Assembly (NCBI GenBank): GCA_017311185.1
Contig: JAESUZ010002552.1
Span: 1 to 64,000 of the forward strand
Direction: 5' to 3'
Length of the DNA stretch: 64,000 bases
Origin: Proteles cristata cristata
Lineage: Eukaryota; Chordata; Mammalia; Carnivora; Hyaenidae
How positions within the stretch are numbered: the first letter of the stretch is position 1; the number at the start of each line of letters is the position of its first letter. Below, in pieces: positions 34,640-44,423 of the stretch. A program made the translations under genes and the position numbers. The notes under the pieces were generated by a model, which saw nothing but the letters and a program-made list of their open reading frames with translations, did not search any database and was not told the origin of the DNA.

Positions 34640-35365
34640 TATTTCTCTCTTCCTCTCACATTCCCAAGAAATTAATCAGCAAGGTCTCTCAACAGCCCAA
34701 AGAGTCCAATTTCATTCAATTCTTTCTGTCTCCATTACTTTACTCTGGTTTAAACCTCCATCAACCACTCACTAGTACTACTGCAATATCTTCCTTCCTG
34801 ACCTCCCACGACTGATACAATCCCTTCTCTACAAGGAAGCCAAGCCATCTTTTCAAAATTTAAGTCAAATCATGTCCCTTAAATTCTCCAAAGGCAAATC
34901 CAATCTCTTTATCATGGTCTTCAGGGCTTCCTTTAGTCTGTTCTCTGCTCACCTTGCTCACCATACCTCCTCCCACCCACTAGGTTTCAGCCAGCCTGGC
35001 TTTCTGCTTCTCAGAACTGCCCAGCTGATTCCCTCTTTAGGCATTCACAGGAACGCCTTTTACCTGGCTCTTGGTTTTGCTGGCTTCATCTCGGCATCCA
35101 AGCCTCAAACAAATTTAAACACAAATGTTACCTTCTCCATGAGCTGCCTCTGACCAACCCATCAAAAACAGACCATTGCTGCCATTAATCACTTACTACG
35201 TCAGCCTCTTCCATTCTTTATAGCACTTATTACTACATGCTAATTTAGTGCTTAAGCCCCTCTCCTAAGTCCCACAAAAGTTGAGATTTGCCAGTCTGGC
35301 TCAGTGTTATGCAGAGGAGTACCTGGCACAGGGCAACAGGTATTTGTTGAATGAATGAAAAAGTG
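34640..35365 (+). mobile_element. L2 3' part, relatively long
   Basis: Forward L2 C-terminal coding and 3' UTR: actactgcaatatcttcctt, aaatcatgtcccttaaattc, tttatagcacttattactac, and the tail acctggcacagggcaacagg then ttgttgaatgaatg. Confidence 0.85.
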
Positions 35366-35515
35366 AATTTTATTTTGATTAAACACGATGTAATATCTTC
35401 TAGCAATGAAATGAAAATCAAGTATACCAGGGATGAGTATGACAGAATCAAAAGAAATTTTGAAAATCACTAGAAAAGCATTAACCTCAGAAGAACTTTG
35501 AATAATCCTTTTCTC

Positions 35516-35724
35516 GGGGCACCTGGGTGGCTCAGTCGGTTAAGTGTCCGACTTTGGCTCATGGTTCATAGGTTCAAGCCCCGTGTTGGGCTCTGTGCTG
35601 ACAGCTTGGAGCCTGGAGCCTGCTTTGGATTCTGTGTCTCCCTCTCTTTCTGCACCTCCCCTGCTTGTGCTCTCTCTCTCTCTCCCTCAAAAATAAACAT
35701 TAAAAGATTTTTTAAAATAAAATA
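35516..35724 (+). mobile_element. Carnivore tRNA-Lys SINE
   Basis: GGGGCACCTGGGTGGCTCAG head. A short internal deletion removes the tcaggtcatgatctca segment after ggctc. aataatccttt flanks both sides. Confidence 0.95.
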
Positions 35725-35849
35725 AATAATCCTTTATTCTTAACAGTGCTAGTAACATATCACATTCCTAAGGCCCATTAATGAATTATTAGAAGTTTCA
35801 CACAGCCAGTTTCGGAAGTGTGTCATCTTGCTTACATCTGTGTCTAGAA

Positions 35850-36064
35850 GAGCACTGTGATCAAGAGCATGGGGCTTCAGTTCGGCCTGAGTTCAATTAT
35901 GAATCGGCACTGGAATTTGCACAAGTTACTTACCTCCTTATGCTTTCTCATTTGTAAAATGGAACTATTAATAGCTGTTCTGTGGTCATTAGAGTCACTG
36001 TGAGGATTAAATGGAAGTTTTTAAAGCATCTGGTTGTGTCTGGCATGTAGTAAGTGGTCAACAG
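35850..36064 (+). mobile_element. MIR SINE
   Basis: Forward MIR: gatcaagagcatggggcttc, gcacaagttacttacctcct, catttgtaaaatggaactat, gtgaggattaaatgg. Confidence 0.88.
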
Positions 36065-36714
36065 ACCATCGTCATGATTATGGATGCCAAGAATAGGAAA
36101 GTCCAGACAAATGGGACAGCTCAGAAGAGTCAAATACCTCCAAACAGTCTTCGCCTCTGGCACAGGTGGGCTAACTACACACGATGCCTCTGGAACACAT
36201 GCCAGGACTCCATCCGTCCCCTCCAAAAGAAGTCAAATGTACACAAAGGTAGGTGTAAGGCGGGGAAAAGCACTCCGAGAACACCAAAGGAGTGACTCCC
36301 TTCCCCGAGCTTGGCCACACATGAAACCAAGTCTTAAGACAGTCACAGGAATCCCCAGATGAAAAACAAGGGGAAAGCGTGTGGCAAGCCCCAAGTATGT
36401 CAAAGTGAGAAACCGTGTTGGCTGGGTGGGTGTGGCAGGGCTAGAAGATGGTGCTGGGCGGGCAGGACCAGATGGAATAGCATATGGGGCTAAGGCCCTC
36501 CGTTTAAAAGTTTGCATCTTTCTTTAGGCAAAGGGGAGGTTAAAGGGAAAAAAACTTAACATGCCAACTGGATACCAAGCCTTCCAGAGAAGGCAAAACA
36601 CCTTTATGACTTTAAACACCATACAGGTCCACTGTTAGTCTAAAATGGAAAATAAATGTTTCACTACTTCCGTAACCACTGATACCATGCTGATCATTAT
36701 GACCACAGCAGATA
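36065..36714. other. Intron stretch, unrecognised
   Basis: Moderate GC. Open frames of about 90 codons at 36011-36362 have no recognisable family and partly lie in the MIR. Confidence 0.5.
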
Positions 36715-36905
36715 GAATCTATTGAGTTTACTATCTGCCTTGCACTGTGTTGTTTTACACTTACCTCGTTCGGTTCTCACTTTCCCTTATGAATGATACT
36801 ATTATTATTGCCATTTTATAGATCGGAAGACCAAAGCAAAGTTATGTTCAGATGGCTAGTGAGTGAAGGCAACAGAATTCAAATCTAGGTTGACTGACTG
36901 CTAAG
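36715..36905 (-). mobile_element. MIR SINE
   Basis: Reverse MIR: attattgccattttatagat, then tggctagtgagtgaaggcaa. Confidence 0.8.
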
Positions 36906-36926
36906 CCCTAAAGTTAAACCGTTCCC

Positions 36927-37150
36927 GGGGCGCCTGGGTGGCTTAGTCGGTTAAGCATCCGACTTTCGCTTAGGTCATGATCTCACAGTTCGTGGGTTCG
37001 AGCCCTGCATCGGGCTCTGTGCTGACAGCCAGCTCAGAGCCTGGAACCTGTTTCAATCTGTGACCCCCTCTCTCTCTGACCCTCCCCTGCTCACGCTGTT
37101 TCTCTCTCTCTCTCTCCTATAAATAAATAAAAATAAATAAATGTTAAAAA
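36927..37150 (+). mobile_element. Carnivore tRNA-Lys SINE, young
   Basis: GGGGCGCCTGGGTGGCTTAG head, CTCCTATAAATAAATA junction. aa[ga]ttaaacc flanks it. Confidence 0.95.
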
Positions 37151-37235
37151 AAATTAAACCAATCTATTCAGTTCATTTACATCATTTGCTCAAAAATGAT
37201 GTGTTACCTACTATAAAGCATCAAGCTGGATGCTT

Positions 37236-37322
37236 TATATCTCTATATATAAAGAATATATATCTATATATATAAAGAATATATATATATATATATATAT
37301 ATATATTCGATATATATAAAGA
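37236..37322. repeat. AT-rich microsatellite
   Basis: (TA)n blocks punctuated three times by tatatataaagaat. Includes a pure TA run of about 28 bp at 37278-37306. Confidence 0.92.
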
Positions 37323-37334
37323 ATCACTTGATTC

Positions 37335-37465
37335 TCAAATTTTACTATACAGAAAACTCACCTAGGCAAGTCCCAAGATTCTGATTCAGCAAGTCTAGTG
37401 TGGAATTTTCGGAGACCTGCAATTTTAACCATAAATTCAGTCAATTCTGACTCACTTGGTGCATG
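37335..37465 (+). mobile_element. MER5A-like hAT fragment
   Basis: gaaaactcacctaggcaagt, then gattctgattcagcaagtct, gives the MER5A order. The terminal repeats are decayed. Confidence 0.6.
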
Positions 37466-37469
37466 AACT

Positions 37470-38050
37470 CTGATAAACCCTGTGCTAGGTATCCTAGAGA
37501 TTCGAGGATATTTGAGCCTCCTGAATTTATAATCTAAAAGGGGTTAAAAAAAAAAAACCAACACAAATAATACAAAGCAATGTAGGAAAAGTAGTACAGA
37601 CAATACAGGCAAGAAAGACTTCGAGGAAGAAGGGTCATCTGTAATAAAATGATGAGTAGGAATTTATGAAGAACACATTTCCCAGACTTTTAGGAATAAT
37701 GTTAAGCAAGAAAGTACAATGAGTAGACAGCTTGGCAGGAACAAAGGATCTGCATATAGGAATGGAAAAACAGTGGCAGGATAAAAGTAGAGGCTCCAGA
37801 GTACCGTCAATGTCAACTTGAAACAGTATAGGCTTTATTCGGTGCTGGCACTAGGAAGTTCATGGTTTTTGAGGAGAGCAGTGATAAATTAGGGCATTGT
37901 TCTTTGCAAGAGTACTTTGATGAAGCTATGTGAGATCAAGTAGAATGAGAATAAAAGACAATGGGAAGAGTGAGGCTGTTAGCATTCTAATCTCAAGGAA
38001 ATCAAAGTCAGGAGAGGGTAATGAAAAAGATTTAAAGGGAGAGGAATGGC
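37470..38050 (-). mobile_element. L2-like ancient repeat
   Basis: ccctgtgctaggtatcctag, then cctcctgaatttataatcta and further L2-type antisense text. Diverged. Confidence 0.5.
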
Positions 38051-40560
38051 GACTCTTAATGACTCATTGCATGTAAGGCAAAGGCAACAATCACGGCTGA
38101 TTTCTTCACTCCTGAGGTCCTCACGTATCAATGACAGTTTCATGTTTCTTGATGGAACTTCTTATATAGCTGACTAGACTAAATCTATAAAGAGTTCACT
38201 TACTTAAAACACAGGACACAATTAAGAGGTCAATAAATAGGCCTCTGACTGGCCAAAATACATGTCATAGTTCATATGCTAAAAAAAAATTAGTATACAT
38301 ACAATATATATACATATATAATTGAAAGAACATTATTCAGAGCTGCACAGTCCTATTTTACACAAAATTTTAACAAATGTAAGCATCTAATTTCCAAACC
38401 CACAGCAGTTTGGAAGCAAAAATTAGAAGGGGAAAGGAGCCTGCTATAGGTGGACATGCCAAAGAGTCTGAGGTTCAAGAGGAAAAATGAAAACTATAAA
38501 AAAGCACACACAATCACTCAGGGTAAATTCTCCACAACTGTTTATTGACAGGTACACATGATTCCCAGGAAAACAAAATTAATGAGACTCTTCCTTCATG
38601 TTCCAACCAACTACCACAGAAAGAAAACTTTTAAACATTCTTTAAAGCCCAAGATTTCAAAACAAATATTTCCCTGATGAAAAGATCATTTGTAAGGAAT
38701 ATCTGATACATGCCAACATAGACCCTCTCACCAGTACCCAAGATATGATCAATCAATCAATCAAGATATAATTTATAACACACAAAGTGTGAAGCTGATT
38801 AAGAATGCTTTCAGAAGGCTTCTCATCAAGAATATGGTCCCAAGGATGAAGTTTAATTTGGGCAATTCTTTTCTGATGGCTGTGACTTGGAATTCCAAGT
38901 TCCAAATAATATGAAGGCATCCTCAACAAAAATTAACACCAATAAACCGGTCTTAAATACAAACCCTCTCAATTTACCTACTGAAAGCAGGCAATATTAT
39001 TCGACAGTCATCATCCTGTAACAACAGAATGGGTGACAACCTTTAAGAAGACTTTTAAACAGAGCAACACATGAAGGTCTCTCTGTTCACCAATACTCAT
39101 CAATTTTCATTATGATACTTTTCCTATGAAGACCTCATCTATTTTAGAAACAGGTGAAAACATTTTCATAGGAAGAATTAAGATGTTTACTCATCCAAAG
39201 TTAAACTCAGATTTACGACTTAAGTTTAAAGTACATACTAAAGCCATGCACCTCAACCTTTAATTATGTAAAACTATTATACCACATATTATTGGAGTAA
39301 GAAGAGTTCAGGTTTCAGCTTGAGATTTTTTAACTATGGCAGAAAAGCAAACCAGGATATCTTTTCAACACTATAACATTAAGTGTGTTGTAGGGATAAA
39401 TCAATTCAATGGGATTAGGCCTTTTATTTTCTTTGATATAGCGAAGGACAGAGAAAACTAAAGCATACATTTAACTTCAGAAATTTCATAAAATGATCAG
39501 GCCACAGTAAGCTATCAAAGATTAAGATTATGGTTCAAAACATCAAATATGCTACACGTTATAAACATGTAAACAAATGGAGCAGTCAGTTGCACCTGGT
39601 TAGTTTGACCCTGCCTCCTCCCCATCCACCTACCCAAACCCATCTCCTTATAATCATCCTAGCTCTCCAGAACCAAACAACATGAGGGCACTAACTGAAG
39701 CCAAAGAACTGTGCCTTGGGATAGTGTTCTTCAAGCGGCAGCTTGTGACCCATAAATCAATTTGGTGGATTTCAGTCAGCATGTTTTCACGAAAGTGAGT
39801 GGAACATAAGGGGAATAGAAATTATCAGACTGTAACACATGTAGTAAAGGTAGACAGTGCTCTGTGAAACTCTGTATTCATATATAGGTATGTAATAGAT
39901 CCTAATGTAAAAAGTACTTAATAGAGGGCATGATGTAAAAAAAAAAAAAAAATGAAAGTTTGAAAGCTCTTACCCTACAGATGTAGCTCTAATGCCTCAA
40001 GACCCACAAGCTGAGTGTTTTCATTAGTCCTCAGCACCTACAAAGAATCACTTTCCTCAAAATGGACTCTTGGAAACCAATGTAAGGGCTCCAGGGCAGC
40101 ATAAATAGAATGGGGACAGCCCCAGCTAAGCCAGTATCTGGACCTGAAACCCAACTTCCCCAAACAACCCTAGGTGGTGCCTACAAACTCCCTGTAACCT
40201 AGCAACCTTCAGCAGAGAGCTCCTCCTCCTTCCTCCGCTGGCTGTCAACCATTCAACTCTTCCAACCAACTTTCCTCAACTACAACTTCCAGGATCACTG
40301 TGCCTGCCAAGGGAGGCGACGATGCCATCTTCTCGCCTCACCAGTTCCCAGAGTGTCTTCCCAGAACTCTGTACTCCCCGTTCTCAACAAAGAACGAAGC
40401 TCCCCCATATATCCTTACACGGGCCCCCTCCCAGATCCCAGGGCCGGGTACCCTCCTCCCAGGCCCCATCTCACTCCAATTCTCTCACTCTCAAAGTCTC
40501 CCAATTTGAGGGCCAAACGATTCCCCCCAAAGCCCTTATTAAACTACCGCGTCCTTCCAT
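38050..40560. other. Repeat-poor intron tract next to the promoter
   Basis: About 2.5 kb with no SINE, L1 or L2 that I recognise, in a region otherwise full of them. A minus-strand AATAAA (TTTATT at 38541-38546) is present, and an A16 run lies near 39940. No open frame of note until the GC-rich edge. Confidence 0.55.
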
Positions 40561-40803
40561 CAGTCCCTAGAAGGGGCAGGCCTAGTATCCCAGGGGCCTG
40601 GAGATGCCCGCCTGCTCGTTCCTCCACCAAACCTCCCTGGGGACACGTCCTCTACTTTTTTTTTTCCGGGATACAGTGCTTCGGAGACAAAGTTTCCTAT
40701 TTCCCCAGCATCCCCAGGGTCTTCCATCTCCTACCAGTCTGGGGGCATCGTTCCATCCCCCACGCCCCTGGGGCACGGTAAGGAGCCGGGGCCTCCCAGG
40801 AAC

Positions 40804-40866
40804 TCAGACTCCCCGCCCTCCGCCCCCCACCCCCACTCCCCAACCCCCACCCCCAGCCCTCCGCCT
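40804..40866 (-). repeat. C-rich tract (G-rich on the TBCEL coding strand)
   Basis: Repeated runs of four to six C separated by A or T. On the minus strand they form closely spaced G-runs able to fold into G-quadruplexes, just downstream of exon 1. Confidence 0.8.
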
Positions 40867-41187
40867 CCTCCCAGCCCAGGGCCTTCCCCGCACCTCCCCA
40901 GCCAGGCCTGGCCCCATCCTCCCTCCAGCCGCGGGCAGGTGGCCCAGCCCTCCGCCCCCTCCCCCCGCCCAGGCAGGCCTCGTCCAGCTCCCAGTTCTTG
41001 CCGGCGTCTCCCCACGCTGCGCCCCAGCAGGAACGGCCCCTCCGCGCCTCGGCCCCGGAGGGGAGCGCCTGGGGCCTCGGGAAGCCGGCACCGCCGGCGG
41101 GCCCGGGCTCCACTCACCCCTCAGCCCGGGAGGCGGGGGAGCTGCTGCGGCGGCTCCTCGGGCTGCGCCTCTCCTCCCCCCTCCCGG

Positions 41188-41208
41188 CCGCCGCCGCCGC
41201 CGCCGCCG
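41188..41208 (-). repeat. TBCEL: (CGG)7 trinucleotide repeat in presumed 5' UTR
   Basis: Seven uninterrupted CCG units on the plus strand, read as CGG in TBCEL RNA, within the probable first exon. Confidence 0.9.
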
Positions 41209-41301
41209 CTCGGCCTCCGGCCTGGTCCCGGCCGGCCCCGGCCCGGCTCCTCTTCACCTCGTCCCCCACTCTGGCCGCCGGAGCCCAGTGTCCTGCATTG
41301 A

Positions 41302-41310
41302 CCCGGAAGC
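41302..41310 (+). promoter_or_regulatory. ETS-family (GABPA/ELK-type) site
   Basis: CCCGGAAGC matches the CCGGAAG core common near start sites of CpG-island promoters. It sits at the presumed 5' edge of exon 1. Confidence 0.5.
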
Positions 41311-41347
41311 AGCTTTCGCGGCCCAACAACAACATGTGACCCTGCCG

Positions 41348-41359
41348 CACGTGTCACGT
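41348..41359. promoter_or_regulatory. E-box with adjacent TCACGT half-site
   Basis: CACGTG is directly followed by TCACGT, giving two overlapping bHLH-ZIP/CREB-like half-sites about 40-50 bp upstream of the presumed exon 1. Confidence 0.45.
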
Positions 41360-41415
41360 CCGCTGCGTGGATGGGAGGGGGCGCCGTGGAGCGGGTCCTC
41401 CGCTACTGAGCTCGG

Positions 41416-41429
41416 GTTGCCATGGCGAC
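41416..41429. promoter_or_regulatory. X-box-like site for RFX factors
   Basis: GTTGCC-AT-GGCGAC is an inverted repeat one base away from the palindromic X-box GTTGCCATGGCAAC. It lies about 100 bp upstream of the presumed TBCEL first exon, a common spacing for functional X-boxes. Confidence 0.6.
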
Positions 41430-41589
41430 AAGGCGGTCTGTGCCGGCCCGGTAGTAGCTACAAACACAGTGCCCCTGCTTTTTCTCTTGGCCCTCCTGAG
41501 GAGACACCCTAGGTGCCAAGGAAGAGCAAATTGTCACATCAGAGTGAGGTAGGGGCGGGTCAGAGCAGAACCTGGGCAGCTGGGAGGCT

Positions 41590-41760
41590 GCTGCCTTGCG
41601 GAGAGGAGCACTGCGCTGAACCTTTCCAGACTGACCTGGAATTCTGTCCTGGCTCTGCCACCAGGTTTTTATGTGACCCTGATGAACTCACTTCCTGCCT
41701 CTGGCTTCAGGTTCCTCACGAGGCGAGTTCAAGGCTGGAATCTAATAAAATCCCAGGATG
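41590..41760 (+). mobile_element. MIR SINE
   Basis: Forward MIR: gtcctggctctgccaccagg, tgaactcacttcctgcctct and ggttcctcacg. It sits just upstream of the island. Confidence 0.65.
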
Positions 41761-41864
41761 CTTCTGCATAAGGATGTGGTAGCACTCCGGCCTTTATTCT
41801 GTGTCCGCTTTGCAAGGCTTGTGACATTCTGAGCTTTTCAGTGCTCCCAGCACCCAATGGAAAG

Positions 41865-42045
41865 ACCCCAGTTTCCATTCATTGAGCACCTTCTAGGCAC
41901 TGTACGCAGGCGATTTCTAATGTTTACAGTCGGCAAAAGTAGGCATTTTGTAGAACTGGGAAGTTGACACAGGTTAAGCGATCTGCCCAAGACCACCCAG
42001 TTAGGAAAAGTGGTTTGAATCCAGGTCAGTCTGGCGCCAGAGTAA
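41865..42045 (-). mobile_element. MIR SINE
   Basis: Reverse MIR: cattgagcaccttctaggca, then ttgacacaggttaagcgatc and ctgcccaagaccacccagtt. Confidence 0.85.
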
Positions 42046-42061
42046 AAGTCCATGCACTTCA

Positions 42062-42276
42062 GGGGCGCCTGGGTGGCTTAGTCGGTTAAGCGTCCGACTT
42101 TCGCTTAGGTCATGATCTCGCGGTTCGTGGGTTCGAGCCCCGCGTCGGGCCCTGTGCTGACTGCCAGCTCAGAGCCTGGAGCCTGTTTCAGAGTCTGTGA
42201 CTCTCTCTCTCTCTGACCCTCCCCTGCTCACGCTGTCCCTCTCTTTCCTAGAAATAAATTTAAAAAATAATTTAAA
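42062..42276 (+). mobile_element. Carnivore tRNA-Lys SINE, youngest type
   Basis: Nearly consensus felid sequence (atgatctcgcggttcgtggg, gagccccgcgtcgggc). Perfect 18-bp duplication aaaagtccatgcacttca at 42044-42061 and 42277-42294. Confidence 0.98.
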
Positions 42277-42545
42277 AAAAGTCCATGCACTTCAAATTAT
42301 GACATGTTATTGCTCCAGCTCCATACATCTTATCTGTGGCTCTTGGGCTGTGATTGCTCATGCACTTCTTTGTCCATTTCTTCTGCAGGGACATGCATGG
42401 AATAGGGATGGTGTTGGCTGATCTTGAAGAGAATTCAGCCTTGTATGGATATGGCAGCTGATGTACTAGGAGTCGCAAAGGTCTATGTGCTACACACATG
42501 TGCGTGCTTTTATGTGGTGTGTGTTGGAGCTGGTGAGGGAGTGTG

Positions 42546-42564
42546 ATATGTATATATGTATGTA

Positions 42565-42639
<75 letters not shown>

Positions 42640-42640
42640 T
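42546..42640. repeat. Two-part (TATGTG)n-(TATATG)n microsatellite
   Basis: About 95 bp: a tgtatgtgtatg block followed by a tatatgtatatg block. Lies about 1.2 kb upstream of the presumed TBCEL start. Confidence 0.95.
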
Positions 42641-42644
42641 GGTT

Positions 42645-43480
42645 CCTAGGGTTGGGGGTGAGGACCCAGTGGTGATTATCAGCATCAGCTTCTTGGTACT
42701 TAGTTCTCTCATCTGTTTTGTCTTAGCTCATAGGTAGAGCTTAGAGAAGTTGGGGTTGGGGTGGGGGGGCGGAGCCCAAAAGAGCTGGTTAAAGAAAATG
42801 CTTTGAGGATCAAGGGGAGGGTGAGCCAAGCAGTGTGGCCTAGGCTACTGAGATGGGGACATTCCTCCTCCTTCTGCAAAGAACAGAGCAGTGCCCTCAG
42901 AGTACCTCAAAGTAGCCTCAGTGGCAAGGACCAGAGAAGGACAAAGTGATAAATACACAGAGGAGGAAGAACAAAGTGGGTGGTGGGTGCCTGGATGTTT
43001 TGTTGATAGACTTCCTTGTGAGCTCAGGTACCACCGGGGACACATAAGAAATACTGAGGAGGCTGAGATGTCCTGTGCGCATCTTACCAGAAAAAGGCAA
43101 GAAATGTGGATCATTTGTGGACAATGTCTATAAATATATACATGAGTGATGTCTTTGACTGGGTGTGATTAGTTATCTATGTCTTTGTCTCTTTGAGATA
43201 TCTATGAGTCATTATGCTTTTGTTCCCATCTCTCCCCTCAACTCGTAAACACAGGATCAACTTCTCCACCCTCCTCCTGTCTATCTGCATAAGGCAGCCA
43301 AAATTATGTTTCTAAAACTCCTATCTCCTCATTATACCCTGGAATGTAAAATCCTTCTGAGGTTAAAATCACACTTATTAACATGCTCCTCAAGGATTTT
43401 TATGGTCTGAAACCCTGCTGACTTCTCCAGGCTCATCTTTTTCCCCTTTTCCCCTTTTGCTTTATGTTCTCTGTTCAACC
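42645..43480. other. Intergenic stretch, unrecognised
   Basis: A G-rich patch (gggttggggtgggggggcgg) lies at 42752-42773. The rest shows no recognised repeat or exon. Confidence 0.5.
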
Positions 43481-43483
43481 TGG

Positions 43484-43868
43484 TAGCTGCTAGCCACGTG
43501 GGGATATTTAAATTTAAATTAATTAAAATTAAGTTAAATTATGGGGCGACTGGGTGGCTCAGTTGGTTGGACTTCCGACTTCAGCTCCAGTCATGATCTT
43601 GCAGTTCATGGGTTCGAGCTCTGCGTTGGGTTCTGTGCTGACAGCTAGCTCAGAGCCTGGAGCCTGCTTCGGTTTCTGTGTCACCTTCTTTCTCTGACCC
43701 TCCCTTGCTCACGCTCCCTCTCTCTCTCTCTCTGTCTCTCAGAAATAAATAAAACATTAAAAAAATTAAGTTAAGTTAAAATCGCATTTCCTGAGTGACA
43801 TGACACTAGCCACATTTCAAGTGCTCAGTAACCTTAGGTGACTAGTGGCTATCATATCGGACAGCACC
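43484..43868. mobile_element. hAT-type DNA transposon fragment
   Basis: ctagccacgtggggatattt, the SINE-interrupted middle, then cactagccacatttcaagtg and a decayed end atcggacagcacc. Same family look as the complete copy at 46920. Confidence 0.6.
43543..43761 (+). mobile_element. Carnivore tRNA-Lys SINE
   Basis: GGGGCGACTGGGTGGCTCAG head with CTCTCAGAAATAAATA junction. Inserted in the hAT fragment; aaaattaagttaa flanks it. Confidence 0.95.
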
Positions 43869-44205
43869 AATACAGATTATTTTTATCATCACAAAAAATT
43901 CTTTTGGGAGTGCTGCTCTATACTTTCAATTCCTCATGTGTGATACATTCTGTGGGAATTTGCTCAGCTAAGCCCTTTGCTTGAGACCTTCTTCTTCCAG
44001 CTCCTTGAATCTGAAAATTATACACAACTGTATATTTTATTGATTCCTTAATAAGCATGTAAGCCCCAATGAAGGCAGGAGCTAGGTCTGTCTTGTTCCC
44101 CATTGATTCTCCATTATCTCTAAATCATTGTCCTGTAGAAGGAGAGAGGAGATGTTGAATGAAAGTGAGAGGCAAGGCTAGAAAGACAAATTTCTGGTCT
44201 TTTTA

Positions 44206-44423
44206 TTTTTTTATTTTAATTTTTTAAAAATTTCTGAGAGAGAGAGACACAGCATGAGCAGGGAAGAGTCAGAGAGAGAGGGAAACACAGAATCTGAAAC
44301 AGGCTCTAGGCTCTGAGCTAGCTGTCAGCACAGAGCCTGATACAGGGCTCGAACCCACGAACTATGAGATCATGACCTGAGCCGAAGTCAGACGCTTAAC
44401 TGACTGAACCACCCAGACACCCC
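44206..44423 (-). mobile_element. Carnivore tRNA-Lys SINE
   Basis: Reverse, flanked by ctggtcttttta / ctggttttttaa, with tttctgagagagagag junction. Confidence 0.95.

Larger units (their letters stand above)
13267..41117. other. TBCEL intron 1, about 28 kb
   Basis: Runs from the probable untranslated exon to the ATG exon. Its repeats are listed separately. Further untranslated exons cannot be excluded, but none has convincing splice sites plus context. Confidence 0.65.
1..41310 (-). other. TBCEL: TBCEL gene span (partial; 3' end off the left edge)
   Basis: Minus-strand gene for tubulin folding cofactor E-like protein, a cytosolic leucine-rich-repeat relative of TBCE. The five coding exons found here join with no phase error: 44 codons+1, 46 codons, 60 codons+2, 85 codons+1, 41 codons+2, with split codons D45, D152, G238 and R280. 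The encoded sequence matches TBCEL as I remember it. From family knowledge, TBCEL lacks the CAP-Gly domain of TBCE, has LRRs followed by a ubiquitin-like domain, and promotes tubulin dissociation and turnover. The protein is about 424 residues in human, so about 145 C-terminal residues lie outside the window. The upstream end at about 41310 is inferred from the CpG island and one good splice donor, not from a transcript. Confidence 0.93.
41118..41310 (-). other. TBCEL: Probable untranslated first exon of TBCEL
   Basis: On the minus strand, GGCTGAGGG|GTGAGTGG at 41118/41117 is an excellent splice donor inside the CpG island, placed as expected for a 5' UTR exon of the gene downstream on that strand. 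The exon is very GC-rich and contains (CGG)7 at 41208-41188. Its 5' end is not defined by sequence. The limit of 41310 is a guess based on the ETS site at 41302-41310. A short uORF (41298-41254) would be included if transcription starts above 41298. Confidence 0.6.
40560..41470. promoter_or_regulatory. TBCEL: CpG-island promoter of TBCEL
   Basis: This is the only long CpG-dense, GC-rich block in the window, in sharp contrast to AT-rich flanks. It has no TATA box at a suitable place. Visible sites are a GC box (CCCCGCCC, 40963-40970), an ETS/GABPA-type CCGGAAGC (41303-41310), an E-box CACGTG (41348-41353) followed by TCACGT (41354-41359), and an X-box-like GTTGCCATGGCGAC (41416-41429). Such TATA-less islands are typical of broadly expressed genes. 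No second gene is evident on the plus strand, although islands of this kind are often bidirectional. Confidence 0.85.

Noticed and set aside
40604..41512. A 302-codon plus-strand open frame across the CpG island
   Set aside because: The composition is proline/arginine/alanine-rich, as expected of stop-poor GC-rich DNA. Frames on both strands are open in the same place, and there is no recognisable domain. The region fits a promoter better.
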